The notes beneath the pieces are model-generated. The model saw only the letters and a list, made by a program, of their open reading frames with translations, searched no databases and was not told the origin of the DNA. DNA of 64,000 bases from JABFSS01 sp964449445 (GTDB taxonomy: Bacteria; Patescibacteriota; Gracilibacteria; Peribacterales; Peribacteraceae): assembly GCA_964449445.1 (NCBI GenBank), contig CAYUZT010000001.1, positions 62,001 to 126,000 of the forward strand. Reading direction: 5' to 3'. Shown in pieces: positions 28,847 to 36,616 of this stretch. Within the stretch, counting starts at the first letter, position 1; each line of letters starts with the position of its first letter. The translations under genes and the position numbers were made by a program.

Positions 28847-28928
28847 TTGTTCTGCTGTCCAGCAGAGCTCGGTCACCGCTACTGCTTGTGATCGTCTACA
28901 CTGCGTACACGATTTCCCACCTCTTTGT

Positions 28929-29564
28929 ATGCGCAATTTCATTTCTCTTGCTACAGCTACCGCATTCCTTGTCGCGTTTCTGCCGATTGTGAGTTTTGCC
29001 GACAATAATTGCAAAGAACATTTTAAGGGCCGCGCGTATGTAGAGTGCATGGAGAAGAACAAGGGACGTGGTCATCGACAAGAGAAGGCAGAGGATTTCG
29101 GGATCCGGGCTACTTCGTCACAGAGCAGTACGTCGAGTTCTGCCAGTCTTTCTTCTGCATCCAGTACTTCATCCAAAAAGAATGAGAAACGTGATTGCAA
29201 GGAAGTGTACAAAAATTTCGTGAAGCAACAGAACCAAGAGCATAAGGAATGGCACAAGACGCATACCGTCGGCCGCGCACTGCGTTTTGAGCACCAGCAG
29301 TGGCACAAGCGAAAGAATGAGCAGCATAGGAATCTCCAGAAGCAGATCAAACAAGGGCGGTGTGATCTGCCTGGCAGTAGCTCGAGTTCGTCCAGTGTGA
29401 CCAGTTCTTCCAGCACGCCATCTTCCAGCAGCTCTTCGAGCGTCAGTTCCAGTGTGTCCTCCAGTACATCCAGTACGAGCAGTGTTGGAAGCAGCAGCTC
29501 TTCCACAAGTTCCGTGGGGGCTTCCTCCTCTGCGCAAGCAAGCAGCTCGAGTGCATCTTCCTGA
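28929..29564 (+). CDS. Exported Ser-rich protein, 211 aa
   Basis: Signal peptide (residues 1-24, cleavage near SFADN), two short Cys-containing charged segments (CKEHFKGRAYVECMEKNKG and DCKEVYKNFVKQQNQEHKEW) separated by a Ser-rich linker, and a long C-terminal Ser/Thr tail (about residues 150-211). The two Cys pairs suggest a duplicated motif, NCKEHFKG.YVEC and DCKEVYKNF..QGRC. No membrane anchor. Surface or secreted role inferred; family not recognised. A terminator follows. Confidence 0.7.
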   Translation: MRNFISLATATAFLVAFLPIVSFADNNCKEHFKGRAYVECMEKNKGRGHRQEKAEDFGIRATSSQSSTSSSASLSSASSTSSKKNEKRDCKEVYKNFVKQQNQEHKEWHKTHTVGRALRFEHQQWHKRKNEQHRNLQKQIKQGRCDLPGSSSSSSSVTSSSSTPSSSSSSSVSSSVSSSTSSTSSVGSSSSSTSSVGASSSAQASSSSASS

Positions 29565-29586
29565 TCGCTCATGTCACTGTCGTCTG

Positions 29587-29614
29587 AAAAGAGCCTCTGC
29601 GGGGGCTCTTTTTC
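29587..29614 (+). terminator. Rho-independent terminator
   Basis: AAGAGCC (29589-29595) pairs with GGCTCTT (29604-29610), loop of 8 nt, followed by T residues. It lies 25 bp past the stop of the Ser-rich exported protein. Confidence 0.88.
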
Positions 29615-29659
29615 TTGGGAGGCTTTCGCTATACTCCGCAGGCATTCATTTTTTGGCCT

Positions 29660-29688
29660 CATCGCCCTTCGTCAGGCTCAGGACGATG
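29660..29688. repeat. Short imperfect palindrome upstream of tRNA-Glu
   Basis: CATCG/CGATG ends with inner CCT/AGG around tcgtcaggctc. It resembles other short palindromes in this window and has no coding role. Confidence 0.45.
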
Positions 29689-29733
29689 TCGTAGATAAGA
29701 GTTGTCTGGAATATTTGTTCATTTTTCTCGCAC

Positions 29734-29808
29734 GGCCTCATCGTCTAACGGTTAGGACAGCAGGTTCTCATCCTGCAAATCGGGGTTCGATTCCCCGTGG
29801 GGCTGCCA
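29734..29808 (+). tRNA. tRNA-Glu (anticodon CTC)
   Basis: 75 nt with encoded CCA. Acceptor GGCCTCA pairs with TGGGGCT (one G-U at the end). The anticodon stem GCAGG/CCTGC closes the loop TTCTCAT, giving anticodon CTC for GAG codons. The T arm has GGTTCGATTCC. Its last 14 bp recur 525 bp downstream, marking it as an integration site. Confidence 0.97.
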
Positions 29809-29837
29809 TTGACTAAATATTAAAATTAAGTTATAGT
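29809..29837 (+). promoter_or_regulatory. Leaderless-type promoter just inside the tRNA-linked insert
   Basis: TTGACT (29809-29814), 17-bp spacer, TATAGT (29832-29837), then exactly 6 nt to ATG 29844. The -35 box begins at the base after the tRNA CCA. Confidence 0.8.
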
Positions 29838-29843
29838 ATAGCA

Positions 29844-30323
29844 ATGAGCAATAAGGAATTAGATTCGCAGATTGTGCATATTGTCGATCTGGCCTCTCTC
29901 TTGCCCTCAGAACAAGCTGATGCTTTTTTTCAAAGACTTCAGGAACAAACGATAAGAAAGGATAAGGAAATCGCAGCAGAGGAAATTCGTACCAACCTCA
30001 ATAAAATTATAGTCGACTTGCGCAATCTTTTGCCGAATTATAAGACATTAGAAGCAGATGATTTTTGCTCTAGCGACGAAATTAACGTCGTAACAACCGG
30101 AGTCAATGTTATTGACTTTGGAGAAGGCAGGAAGGTTGTCATCCCCCCCGGAAAACGCATAATAAAAAGAGAGGGAATTTACAACATCCACGAAATAAGC
30201 CTGGAATTTGATGATGGATTCTCAATAAACATGCGAAGATCGGATTTCCCGACATACGGTATACGCATCAAACCTGACAAGGACCCGACAGGTAACGCCG
30301 GTGGACCTGAGGATGTTGCATAG
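29844..30323 (+). CDS. Cargo gene of the tRNA-linked insert, 159-aa hypothetical protein
   Basis: An unrecognised soluble protein: N-terminal helical half (DSQIVHIVDLASLLPSEQADAFFQRLQEQ, charged coiled-coil-like), then a beta-rich C-terminal half (VVTTGVNVIDFGEGRKVVIPPGKRI, YNIHEISLEFDDGFSINMRRSDF). No signal peptide or enzymatic motif. AT-rich codons unlike its neighbours and the flanking att repeats indicate horizontal acquisition. It might be a defence, anti-phage or addiction-type cargo, but nothing in the sequence shows this. Confidence 0.7.
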   Translation: MSNKELDSQIVHIVDLASLLPSEQADAFFQRLQEQTIRKDKEIAAEEIRTNLNKIIVDLRNLLPNYKTLEADDFCSSDEINVVTTGVNVIDFGEGRKVVIPPGKRIIKREGIYNIHEISLEFDDGFSINMRRSDFPTYGIRIKPDKDPTGNAGGPEDVA

Positions 30324-30365
30324 GTGCTTCCAGCCGTGGGGCTGCCAACAAAACACACTGTAAAC

Positions 30366-30905
30366 TCAATCGATGATTGTCACGTGTGGCTCACCGACGG
30401 GAAGGGTGCTCTGGGCAGGATTCCACAAGATGAAGATCTTCCCATACGTCTCCTGGATGCCCTCAACAACCTTCGCTGCTTCCTCTGAAGAGAGGTCCGG
30501 AAGTTTCGCATCCACCTTCGCAATTTCGTCCTTATGGTAATGCCAGAATTTCTTCTCGTTCTCTGGAAGTGACTTGTACATCTCTGCGCTGATGATCGTT
30601 TCGACGCCGACCAGGCGCGCATCCTTGCCATCGCCATCGTAGAGCTGACACTCCGTGAGGCCGCCAGCTACTGCTTTGCAGTAATGATGGGCAATCTGAT
30701 CCTTCTCGAAGTCATTACTGAAGTGCTTGCGCGCATCAATGTGGAGCGACCATCCATCACTCGGCTTCACGGTCATGGCTGCTGCTGATGAGGTTGTCGG
30801 CGCTGTAGGCTGGGGTACTGTTGAGATCTGATTCGGCTTGCAACCCGCAAGAATGACGACCCCGAGTGTGGCAGTGGATACCATGACAATGTGAATATGT
30901 CTCAT
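30366..30905 (-). CDS. DUF1264 (OBAP-like) lipoprotein
   Basis: A 179-residue lipoprotein (lipobox VVILAGCKP). The mature part resembles DUF1264/oil-body-associated proteins: AHHYCKAVAGGLTECQLYDGDGKDARLVGVETIIS, then LPENEKKFWHYHKDEI and YGKIFILWNP, VGEPHV. Function is unknown even in relatives. The Ser/Pro/Thr-rich linker after the lipobox is short. The gene converges on the tRNA-linked insert. The 5' spacer (30906-31112) holds an inverted TGCAC/GTGCA pair and no other gene. Confidence 0.8.
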   Translation of the reverse strand: MRHIHIVMVSTATLGVVILAGCKPNQISTVPQPTAPTTSSAAAMTVKPSDGWSLHIDARKHFSNDFEKDQIAHHYCKAVAGGLTECQLYDGDGKDARLVGVETIISAEMYKSLPENEKKFWHYHKDEIAKVDAKLPDLSSEEAAKVVEGIQETYGKIFILWNPAQSTLPVGEPHVTIID

Positions 30906-31112
30906 GGCTTAAGAGGGAAGAAAACGAAGGTACTCTATAGCTGCACATCATTTGGTGCAATTGATTGATGTATATGTAGCTTCAGTTTACGACAGCTGCG
31001 ATATTTTTCAGGACTTTGTACCAATGCATCATTGCATCGAAGACACCTGTTTGAGAAAGTCTTCGGGCTACAAATAAACCTTCACTATAAACAGCGTTCA
31101 GAAAAACGCGTT

Positions 31113-31313
31113 CTATTTGTATTCCAAAATATCACCAGGCTGACACTCCAAAGCTTTGCAGACTGCCTCTAATGTTGAGAATCGCATTGCTTTTGCCTTT
31201 CCATTTTTCAAGATAGAAATATTAGCCATCGTAATCCCCACTTTCTTCGTAAGCTCAGTGACGCTCATTTTTCTCTTTGCCAGCATCACGTCTATGTTAA
31301 TGACTATAGCCAT
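31113..31313 (-). CDS. XRE-family transcriptional regulator (YozG-like)
   Basis: A 66-residue Cro/CI helix-turn-helix protein: MLAKRKMSVTELTKKVGITMANISILKNGKAKAMRFSTLEAVCKALECQPGDILEYK. It lies 4 bp after the stop of the DUF2975 gene. This gene pair (DUF2975 plus small XRE) is common in bacteria, and the regulator normally controls its own operon. Confidence 0.92.
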   Translation of the reverse strand: MAIVINIDVMLAKRKMSVTELTKKVGITMANISILKNGKAKAMRFSTLEAVCKALECQPGDILEYK

Positions 31314-31317
31314 ATCA

Positions 31318-31800
31318 TTAGACGGTTAGGTCGTTTTCCGACTTTATCTCTACGGCGTTTTGTAAAATTTTTTCAAACACCGCTGCTGCTATGCCGATAA
31401 CAATAGAGGCGAAGGTAGCTACGAAACCCATCATTGCAGCCCCCGCGATGTCGTCCTTGCCTCTCATAACTATGAATAGATAGGCTTCTGCCCCCACGAT
31501 AAAACACGCAGTAGCTAGTGCACAATATTTTATAGTCCTCAAAGCGTTCACGGCCGCTTGCGAGAACACCTTATTCTGTCCGATGTGACCCAATAGCTTG
31601 AATGCTTGATAGAGCGCCACGAAAAACGGAATGGACGCGATATACACATACGCCAGAAAGGGATCGTTGAAGTAGATCTCAAAGAGCGTGGCGTGTGCGT
31701 TCCTGTCTTCGATGTTGGGCTCCCAAAGCATGAGAGCAAGAACGCCGATGCCGATGAGTACAATGACGAGCTGAAGAAATATTGTTGAGCTTCTTTTCAT
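31318..31800 (-). CDS. DUF2975 membrane protein
   Basis: A 160-residue protein with four membrane segments (LVIVLIGIGVLALML, FLAYVYIASIPFFVALYQAF, YCALATACFIVGAEAYLF, MMGFVATFASIVIGIAAAVF) and KVFSQAAVNALRTIKYCA between segments 2 and 3, typical of DUF2975. I place the start at ATG 31800: TTGACA, an 18-bp spacer and TAAGAT lie upstream, and ATG 31812 would be almost inside the -10 box. It is co-transcribed with the XRE regulator. Confidence 0.85.
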   Translation of the reverse strand: MKRSSTIFLQLVIVLIGIGVLALMLWEPNIEDRNAHATLFEIYFNDPFLAYVYIASIPFFVALYQAFKLLGHIGQNKVFSQAAVNALRTIKYCALATACFIVGAEAYLFIVMRGKDDIAGAAMMGFVATFASIVIGIAAAVFEKILQNAVEIKSENDLTV

Positions 31801-31826
31801 ACGTGGGTCCATCTTAATTTTAGTGC

Positions 31827-31856
31827 TTATCGTTTGTCAATATATTATTATCGTTT
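31827..31856. promoter_or_regulatory. Direct repeat operator upstream of DUF2975/XRE
   Basis: TTATCGTTT at 31827-31835 and again at 31848-31856, 21 bp apart (two helical turns), overlapping the -35 region of the DUF2975 promoter. It is a likely binding site for the XRE protein. Confidence 0.6.
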
Positions 31857-31878
31857 ATCAACAGAAAGGCTGAATGAC

Positions 31879-32041
31879 TTACGAACCAATTGTGCCCGTC
31901 TTAAGAACTCCTGCCGGTTCATACGTCGCGATGACGACGCCAGTTTTGGAAACCTTCGACTGAATGATCTTGAAGTCTTGAGCTTGGGTGCCATCTGCAA
32001 ACAGTCGTTTGCCTGTACCAATGGTGATCGGGTATATCCAA
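31879..32041 (-). pseudogene. C-terminal remnant of a RibD_C/dihydrofolate-reductase-like protein
   Basis: About 50 in-frame codons on the minus strand: PITIGTGKRLFADG, then FKIIQSKVSKTGVVIATYEPAG. This matches the end of YyaP/RibD-C family reductases, where GKRLF and VVxxTYEPA are typical. The N-terminal two thirds, including the NADPH site, are absent and the promoter of a divergent gene occupies the place. It is a deletion remnant. Confidence 0.65.
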
Positions 32042-32065
32042 GTGTGGCACACTGGTGTGTGGTAG

Positions 32066-32071
32066 TACAAT
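32066..32071 (+). promoter_or_regulatory. -10 box of a leaderless-type promoter
   Basis: TACAAT at 32066-32071, exactly 6 nt before ATG 32078; the -35 (TGTGGC at 32043-32048, 17-bp spacing) is weak. Confidence 0.55.
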
Positions 32072-32077
32072 GGCCGT

Positions 32078-33802
32078 ATGCGATTTGTGATGTTCCAGCG
32101 CATATGCATTGTTGTCGTGCTCGGGAGCGTCTTTGGTCTCTTGAGCGTGACCTCTGGAGCGCTCGCCCAAAATAGTACGATTCCGCCGGAGAGCCCCTTG
32201 CTGTCGCAACAGCAGACGCCCCCTCGGCAACAGCCTCAGCAGGGAAAAGAATCCAGCTCCTCGTCCGCCGAGCAGAAATCATCGCAGTCGCCTCCACAAG
32301 AAGAGTCGTCATCCAGTGCAGAATCTTCCCCAGCAAAATCGAGTCGTCCCCCCAAAATTCCTCCCCCGCGATTCCCGTCATCGTCTTCTTCGTCGCGTAC
32401 AATAAAAGCATCATCACAATCATCATCACGCGCATCGGTTGGAGTTGTGACAAGTACATCACCTGCGCGTTCCAGCCGAGCGACACTTCGTAGCTCTTCT
32501 GTATCCTCTTTTTCATCCTCGTCCTCTTCGTCATCAGAGAGCAGTAGTATGATTCTTGCGCCTGTGAGAGAGATACCGCCCTGCGCAGGTTCGTTCTCAC
32601 GCCCGGAGCGTTATAACAGGGAATGCTTCTGGTACAGAGACCCCATCATTGATCCCGCTGCTATTGTGCATCCGTCCGAATTCACTGTGGGATGGGCGAA
32701 TGTACTTCTTGCGGTACTGACCACGATCATCGTGGGATTGTCCGGTTTGCTGCTGGCATCTTTTGGCGCTGCGGATGCTAAACGCGTGCGCGAAATCCTC
32801 CGACGCCTTCCTCTCCAGGCATTTTTTGCTCTCGTGCTTCTGTGGTTGATCCAGGGATTCATCCCCACAGCGGCAGCGCAGGGAACGGAGACGTTGAGGA
32901 TGTCGCTGTATGCACTCTACCTCTATGTCGGTGTCTTCTTCGTTGTCGTGAACATGTCGAACTTTATTTTTAATAACATCGTCACGTCCGACGGGGACAA
33001 AATCCATCAATTCGTCGTTTCACATCCCATTCTCGATCGGTTTGTAAGTGAAGGGAGGAATCTCAGTCACGAAAAATGGTTAATTGTTCTCCTTCTCATC
33101 GCGTATGGCGTTGTTGGAGCGCACATCAGTCCGGGTTTCAGCCTCTTCCCGCAGGAGCAAATCGGCATCGTCTTCGTGACGACAGCTGCGATTATTCTCT
33201 CTGCATACTTCAAGGATTTTGCACGCTTTCTATTGGCCCGCGCATGGAAATTTCCCTCCTGGTTCAAGGCGAACGTCGCGGGATTATTCGTTGCCTTCAT
33301 ATGTGTGGCGCTCACGCGTTCACTTGCATTGAGTCCGGGATACATTTACGGAGTTCCCGTTGGCCTCTTTATCGTTGCCGCTCACTATCATCAGCGCGAA
33401 GGACTGTTCGAATCGCTCGGACTCCTGTGGTTGATGGGTGTAGCACTCATTCTATGGATGTGCTCTCCGTTGCTCGCGCCGTATGCTGTTGCGAGCGATG
33501 CCATCAACCTCTTCTTCGTCATCGCGATCGAGCATGCTTTCATCGAGACGTTCCCGCTCCCGTACCTGGCAGGTGGATCCATCTTCCGGTGGAAGAAGGT
33601 TGTCTGGGCGGCGCAATTTGCCCTTATCGTGTTTCTGCTCTTCCAAACACTCTTTAATCCCAAGGGGACGATTGTCGGTCTCGTCCAATCACCGCCGGCA
33701 GTCGCGACGCTCTCGCTCCTTGGTGCCTACGTGATCGGAGTGTTGCTACTGTGGGTGTATATCGTGTGGGGGCGTAAAAAGGTCGTAAAGAAGTCTTCAT
33801 GA
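32078..33802 (+). CDS. Polytopic membrane protein with Ser-rich extracytoplasmic N-terminus
   Basis: A 574-residue protein: signal/anchor (IVVVLGSVFGLLSVTSGALA), a Ser/Pro/Gln-rich region (about 35-165) with many SSSSS runs, a Cys-containing turn (PCAGSFSRPERYNRECFWYRDP), then about ten membrane segments from residue 200 to 565. A CAAX-protease-like signature is not obvious. The last part holds IEHAFIETFPLPYLAG, which could be a membrane-embedded polar site. Family not recognised. Leaderless-type start. It is followed by the cyclase-like gene on the same strand, which has its own promoter. Confidence 0.65.
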   Translation: MRFVMFQRICIVVVLGSVFGLLSVTSGALAQNSTIPPESPLLSQQQTPPRQQPQQGKESSSSSAEQKSSQSPPQEESSSSAESSPAKSSRPPKIPPPRFPSSSSSSRTIKASSQSSSRASVGVVTSTSPARSSRATLRSSSVSSFSSSSSSSSESSSMILAPVREIPPCAGSFSRPERYNRECFWYRDPIIDPAAIVHPSEFTVGWANVLLAVLTTIIVGLSGLLLASFGAADAKRVREILRRLPLQAFFALVLLWLIQGFIPTAAAQGTETLRMSLYALYLYVGVFFVVVNMSNFIFNNIVTSDGDKIHQFVVSHPILDRFVSEGRNLSHEKWLIVLLLIAYGVVGAHISPGFSLFPQEQIGIVFVTTAAIILSAYFKDFARFLLARAWKFPSWFKANVAGLFVAFICVALTRSLALSPGYIYGVPVGLFIVAAHYHQREGLFESLGLLWLMGVALILWMCSPLLAPYAVASDAINLFFVIAIEHAFIETFPLPYLAGGSIFRWKKVVWAAQFALIVFLLFQTLFNPKGTIVGLVQSPPAVATLSLLGAYVIGVLLLWVYIVWGRKKVVKKSS

Positions 33803-33817
33803 GATATTTGACACTGT

Positions 33818-33855
33818 TTGACACAGTTATTTTTTATGTTTAAAGTGTAACACTT
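33818..33855 (+). promoter_or_regulatory. Promoter and palindromic operator of the cyclase-like gene
   Basis: TTGACA (33818-33823), 17-bp spacer, TAAAGT (33841-33846). A perfect palindrome AAGTGT-a-ACACTT (33843-33855) overlaps the -10 box and the expected transcription start, as a repressor site would. A tandem TTTGACAC word precedes the -35. Confidence 0.7.
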
Positions 33856-33867
33856 CTTGCATTCTCC

Positions 33868-35004
33868 ATGCGCTCGCTTCGAGGTTCTCCCTCAATCCTT
33901 CGTTCACAAAAAGAGGTCTCTACTGGGCGGGAAGCAGCCCCAGCTGTTACAGGAGAATTGGAGCGGGTGCGGAGCGAGCTTAAAAAACTGCTGAAAGATA
34001 AGGGCCCCAAGGCTGTTGGTTTGGTGGACAAGTACACGACGTTGGTACAGGCGGAAAAAGATGAGGAATTCCAAGTGAAAGTTCGAGAAATATTTACCGA
34101 CTTCCTGCAAAAATACCCCGACTGGCAATTTATTAACCCGATGCTGAACGCACGAAAAAAAGATACTCGCAAGGACCCAACACTGGTTCTCGAAGAAATG
34201 GTCGATGCATTCGGACCCTTTGGAAGGTTCAATCCCTTTGGAAATCATCTGAAGGTCAACGAAAAGGGAGATGTAGAGACACAAAGAATAGAGGTGGCTT
34301 TGGTCTATTCGGATTTACGTAATTTTGCAGGATTTGTGCATGAGCAGCAGTCCAAATCATTCCGCATTTTTCAAAAAGTCTATGTGAATTTTATTTTGCA
34401 ACTTGCCGTCTATCATAAAATGAATGTCATCAACCCCGCAGGAGATTCATTCGTTTTTTACTGTAAGGATGCTGAAGACAAGAATGGAAAACCTGTGCAT
34501 AATAAAACGCAGAAGGCGATGGAGTTTGCACTGAAACTCAAGTGGCTCACAGATTTCATTGCCAAAGAACTGGATAAAAAGGGGTTCATCAATAAGGGGC
34601 AGCAGTCGCATAAAAGCGGTCTCAGTGTTTCTACGGGATCTCTTATTTTGGGTGACACCGCGAGAGATGGAGACATCATTGATAATGCGGCAGGGGATGT
34701 ATGGCAGGAAGTTTCCGCACTAATGAAGAAAGGCGGGTATCCCTCTCTGCCTGCGGAAAAGCGAAAAATTTCATTAGCTGCGATGGGCGACGCGATCGAT
34801 GAGGCTGCGCGTTTGGGCAGTCTGCACAAGCAAAATATTGGAAAGTACAACATCTTCATCGATCATAAGGCTTGGCTTGATCTTCCAAAAAACATGCGGG
34901 AAAAATTTCTTTCGATCGGCCCGCAGGAGCTCAGTCATATGGGGGAATACCACGTGTACGCGATGCCAGAGAAGTCGCCGCGCCGCAGCAAGAGCAAAAG
35001 ATAG
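33868..35004 (+). CDS. Class III adenylate/guanylate cyclase-like protein
   Basis: A 378-residue soluble protein. After a helical N-terminal region, the cyclase homology domain starts near residue 140: EVALVYSDLRNFAGFVHEQQ (first metal Asp in YSDLRNF), NPAGDSFVFYCKD (second metal Asp), and GLSVSTGSLILGDTARDG. GDAIDEAARLGSLHKQ corresponds to the G..VN.AARL motif with Asp in place of the transition-state Asn, the Arg kept. The substrate-specifying Lys before GDSF appears as Asn. The metal site is intact but catalysis and base preference are uncertain. It could make the ligand for the CNB-RelA-HD protein. Confidence 0.75.
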   Translation: MRSLRGSPSILRSQKEVSTGREAAPAVTGELERVRSELKKLLKDKGPKAVGLVDKYTTLVQAEKDEEFQVKVREIFTDFLQKYPDWQFINPMLNARKKDTRKDPTLVLEEMVDAFGPFGRFNPFGNHLKVNEKGDVETQRIEVALVYSDLRNFAGFVHEQQSKSFRIFQKVYVNFILQLAVYHKMNVINPAGDSFVFYCKDAEDKNGKPVHNKTQKAMEFALKLKWLTDFIAKELDKKGFINKGQQSHKSGLSVSTGSLILGDTARDGDIIDNAAGDVWQEVSALMKKGGYPSLPAEKRKISLAAMGDAIDEAARLGSLHKQNIGKYNIFIDHKAWLDLPKNMREKFLSIGPQELSHMGEYHVYAMPEKSPRRSKSKR

Positions 35005-35061
35005 TTGCTTGTGCATTTCTGCCTTCTGCTGCCACTACATTGACTATTTACTATCAAATTC

Positions 35062-35090
35062 TCGACAGAAACACTAGTTTGCATTATAAT
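35062..35090 (+). promoter_or_regulatory. Sigma70-type promoter upstream of small exported protein
   Basis: TCGACA (35062-35067), 17-bp spacer, TATAAT (35085-35090). The start of the likely gene is 35141, giving a leader of about 44 nt with no Shine-Dalgarno site. Confidence 0.65.
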
Positions 35091-35140
35091 TGAAAAAATG
35101 GTATTATATACAAGTATTTATTTCATACCCACATTCATTT

Positions 35141-35329
35141 ATGAAGAAAGACGTTCTCCGTTCCAGTCTCGTTGCCGGTGCGATCGGCCTTGTTCTGGGT
35201 GCGGCTTCCATGCAGAGCGTGCATTCACTGGCGAGACTCTCTCTTCGTCAAACGAAGGATCAGGCTATCCAGAACACTATCGAACGCGGACCAAGGGCAG
35301 ATGTTGGTTATCCTGAGGATACCTATTAA
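35141..35329 (+). CDS. Small exported or membrane-anchored protein, 62 aa
   Basis: The N-terminus MKKDVLRSSLVAGAIGLVLGAASMQ is a signal/anchor; the rest is a short polar tail (LARLSLRQTKDQAIQNTIERGPRADVGYPEDTY). A promoter lies upstream and a strong terminator 22 bp downstream, so it is a stand-alone gene. Function unknown. Confidence 0.6.
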   Translation: MKKDVLRSSLVAGAIGLVLGAASMQSVHSLARLSLRQTKDQAIQNTIERGPRADVGYPEDTY

Positions 35330-35351
35330 TAGTGTATATCGGCGAAAAAGC

Positions 35352-35381
35352 ATCCCCACTCGCACAGTGGGGATTTTTTTT
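35352..35381 (+). terminator. Rho-independent terminator
   Basis: ATCCCCACT / AGTGGGGAT perfect 9-bp stem, 5-nt loop, followed by seven or more T. It also serves the convergent HAD gene (stop at 35386) if read in reverse, since A-rich sequence precedes the stem. Confidence 0.93.
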
Positions 35382-35385
35382 GTGA

Positions 35386-36027
35386 TTATGCATCGCGCAG
35401 GATGTTCCGAAGTTCTTCCATGCTCCCAAGGACATGATCCGCCATCTCGGCCGCGCCTTCCGGCGTACTACTCGTCGGAATCAAACAACTCTTCATCCCG
35501 ATAGCTCTAGCTGCTTGCACATCGACGGTCTGATCGCCCACATACATGCATTCTTCGGGATCGACGCCGAGTTTTTCAGTGAGTAGCAGAAGACCGTAGG
35601 GATTGGGCTTCATCCGTAACCCCGTATCGTCGTACGTCACGATCGCGCGAAAAAGTATGGAGAGATGTAAGCGTTGGTCCATCGCATCGATGCATTCACG
35701 CGTCGCTCCGGTCATAAGACCGAGCGGCATGCGCTTTGCACAGGCCTTCAATACTTTCCCCGCCGTTCCCATCCACTCAACCTTCTCCCGGAGTAATTTT
35801 TCAAACAGAGCGTTCCGTTCCTCGTAAAACTCGTCCGCCATTTCCGTGCTCAGACCGCATTTTTCCACGATACCATGATGGTGCAGACCCTGTTGATAGA
35901 ATTCTGTCAGAAATTCCTGCGCATCCATCACAATCTTCCATTTCTTCAGCGTTTGGAGATTTGCATCTATCCACAACGGGATACTATCGACCAACGTGCC
36001 GTCGAGATCGAACAGAAGAGTCCTCAT
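35386..36027 (-). CDS. HAD-superfamily phosphatase (phosphoglycolate phosphatase / beta-phosphoglucomutase-like)
   Basis: A 213-residue HAD hydrolase. Motif I is LLFDLDGTLVDS at the N-terminus, motif II LMTGATRE, the Lys before MKPNPYG is motif III, and motif IV is CMYVGDQTVDV. The helical cap domain (residues about 20-90) is type C1. Substrate is probably a small sugar phosphate or nucleotide; it cannot be told from sequence. TACTGT lies 8 nt before ATG 36027. Confidence 0.85.
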   Translation of the reverse strand: MRTLLFDLDGTLVDSIPLWIDANLQTLKKWKIVMDAQEFLTEFYQQGLHHHGIVEKCGLSTEMADEFYEERNALFEKLLREKVEWMGTAGKVLKACAKRMPLGLMTGATRECIDAMDQRLHLSILFRAIVTYDDTGLRMKPNPYGLLLLTEKLGVDPEECMYVGDQTVDVQAARAIGMKSCLIPTSSTPEGAAEMADHVLGSMEELRNILRDA

Positions 36028-36115
36028 CTATGCGTACAGTACCAGTCAGGACTACAGAATACCTGCAAACCTGAAGAGCAAGACGATGGCGACGATGCCG
36101 ATGATGATGTAGCCG

Positions 36116-36496
36116 TCACGCCTGTGCAGATGGCTTCGTCTTGAAGATCAAAATCCATTTCGCGATGCCCCAGGCAATCAGGGCATAGATAATCATGGCG
36201 ATGAGGGTGGACGGTTCCAGTACGCGGGGAACGGTTTCGGCGATGACCACCGGTGAGCGGGGGAAGAGTCCGCGGAAGGGGAGCAGGAGCGCTTCGGACA
36301 AACCGTACACGATCATGGCAAAGAAATTTTGCGGGTTCGCCCCGAGCAATTTAAAGGTGAACCGCATTGCCAGGAGCACTTCCACGAATCCCAAAATGAA
36401 AAACACCAGCCGATACAACCGGTAATTTTTTACCTTTATTTCCACCCGGGGTCCCGCCTGGATATTCGTATTCGGCATTTCAATCTTCTCTTCCAT
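36116..36496 (-). CDS. YggT-like membrane protein
   Basis: A 126-residue protein with three to four membrane segments: LVFFILGFVEVLLAMRFTFKLLGANPQNFFAMIVYGLSEALLLPFRGLF matches the YggT pattern (first helix, then PF..L.P). The second half holds one more helix pair (LIAMIIYALIAWGIAKWIL). ATG 36496 is preferred over the longer frame because TACCGT lies exactly 6 nt upstream, with TTGATT 17 bp further upstream. Confidence 0.65.
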   Translation of the reverse strand: MEEKIEMPNTNIQAGPRVEIKVKNYRLYRLVFFILGFVEVLLAMRFTFKLLGANPQNFFAMIVYGLSEALLLPFRGLFPRSPVVIAETVPRVLEPSTLIAMIIYALIAWGIAKWILIFKTKPSAQA

Positions 36497-36616
36497 ACGT
36501 GCACGGTAGCACTTCAGTGCATACCAATCAAAACCTGCCTGAATAATTTCCCCTGTCGTCTCATTGCAATTGACCCTGAAAATCCGCAATACTGCCTTCG
36601 TCTTTCCCCTTTTTCC

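Larger units (their letters stand above)
29795..30347. mobile_element. Minimal integrated element at tRNA-Glu, flanked by 14-bp att-like repeats
   Basis: CCGTGGGGCTGCCA occurs at 29795-29808 (3' end of the tRNA) and again at 30334-30347. The 525-bp segment between holds a single AT-rich gene whose composition differs from its neighbours. This is the signature of site-specific integration into a tRNA 3' end. No integrase is present, so it is either a deletion relic or a satellite that uses a foreign recombinase. Confidence 0.72.

Noticed and set aside
29569..29733. A further small gene between the terminator and tRNA-Glu (81-codon frame)
   Set aside because: The frame runs through the terminator, a short palindrome and into the tRNA; nothing supports translation.
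35098..35316. 73-codon frame starting 7 nt after a TATAAT box
   Set aside because: It fits the leaderless spacing, but its translation lacks any recognisable feature. The overlapping frame at 35141 has a clear signal/anchor segment, so I preferred that one.
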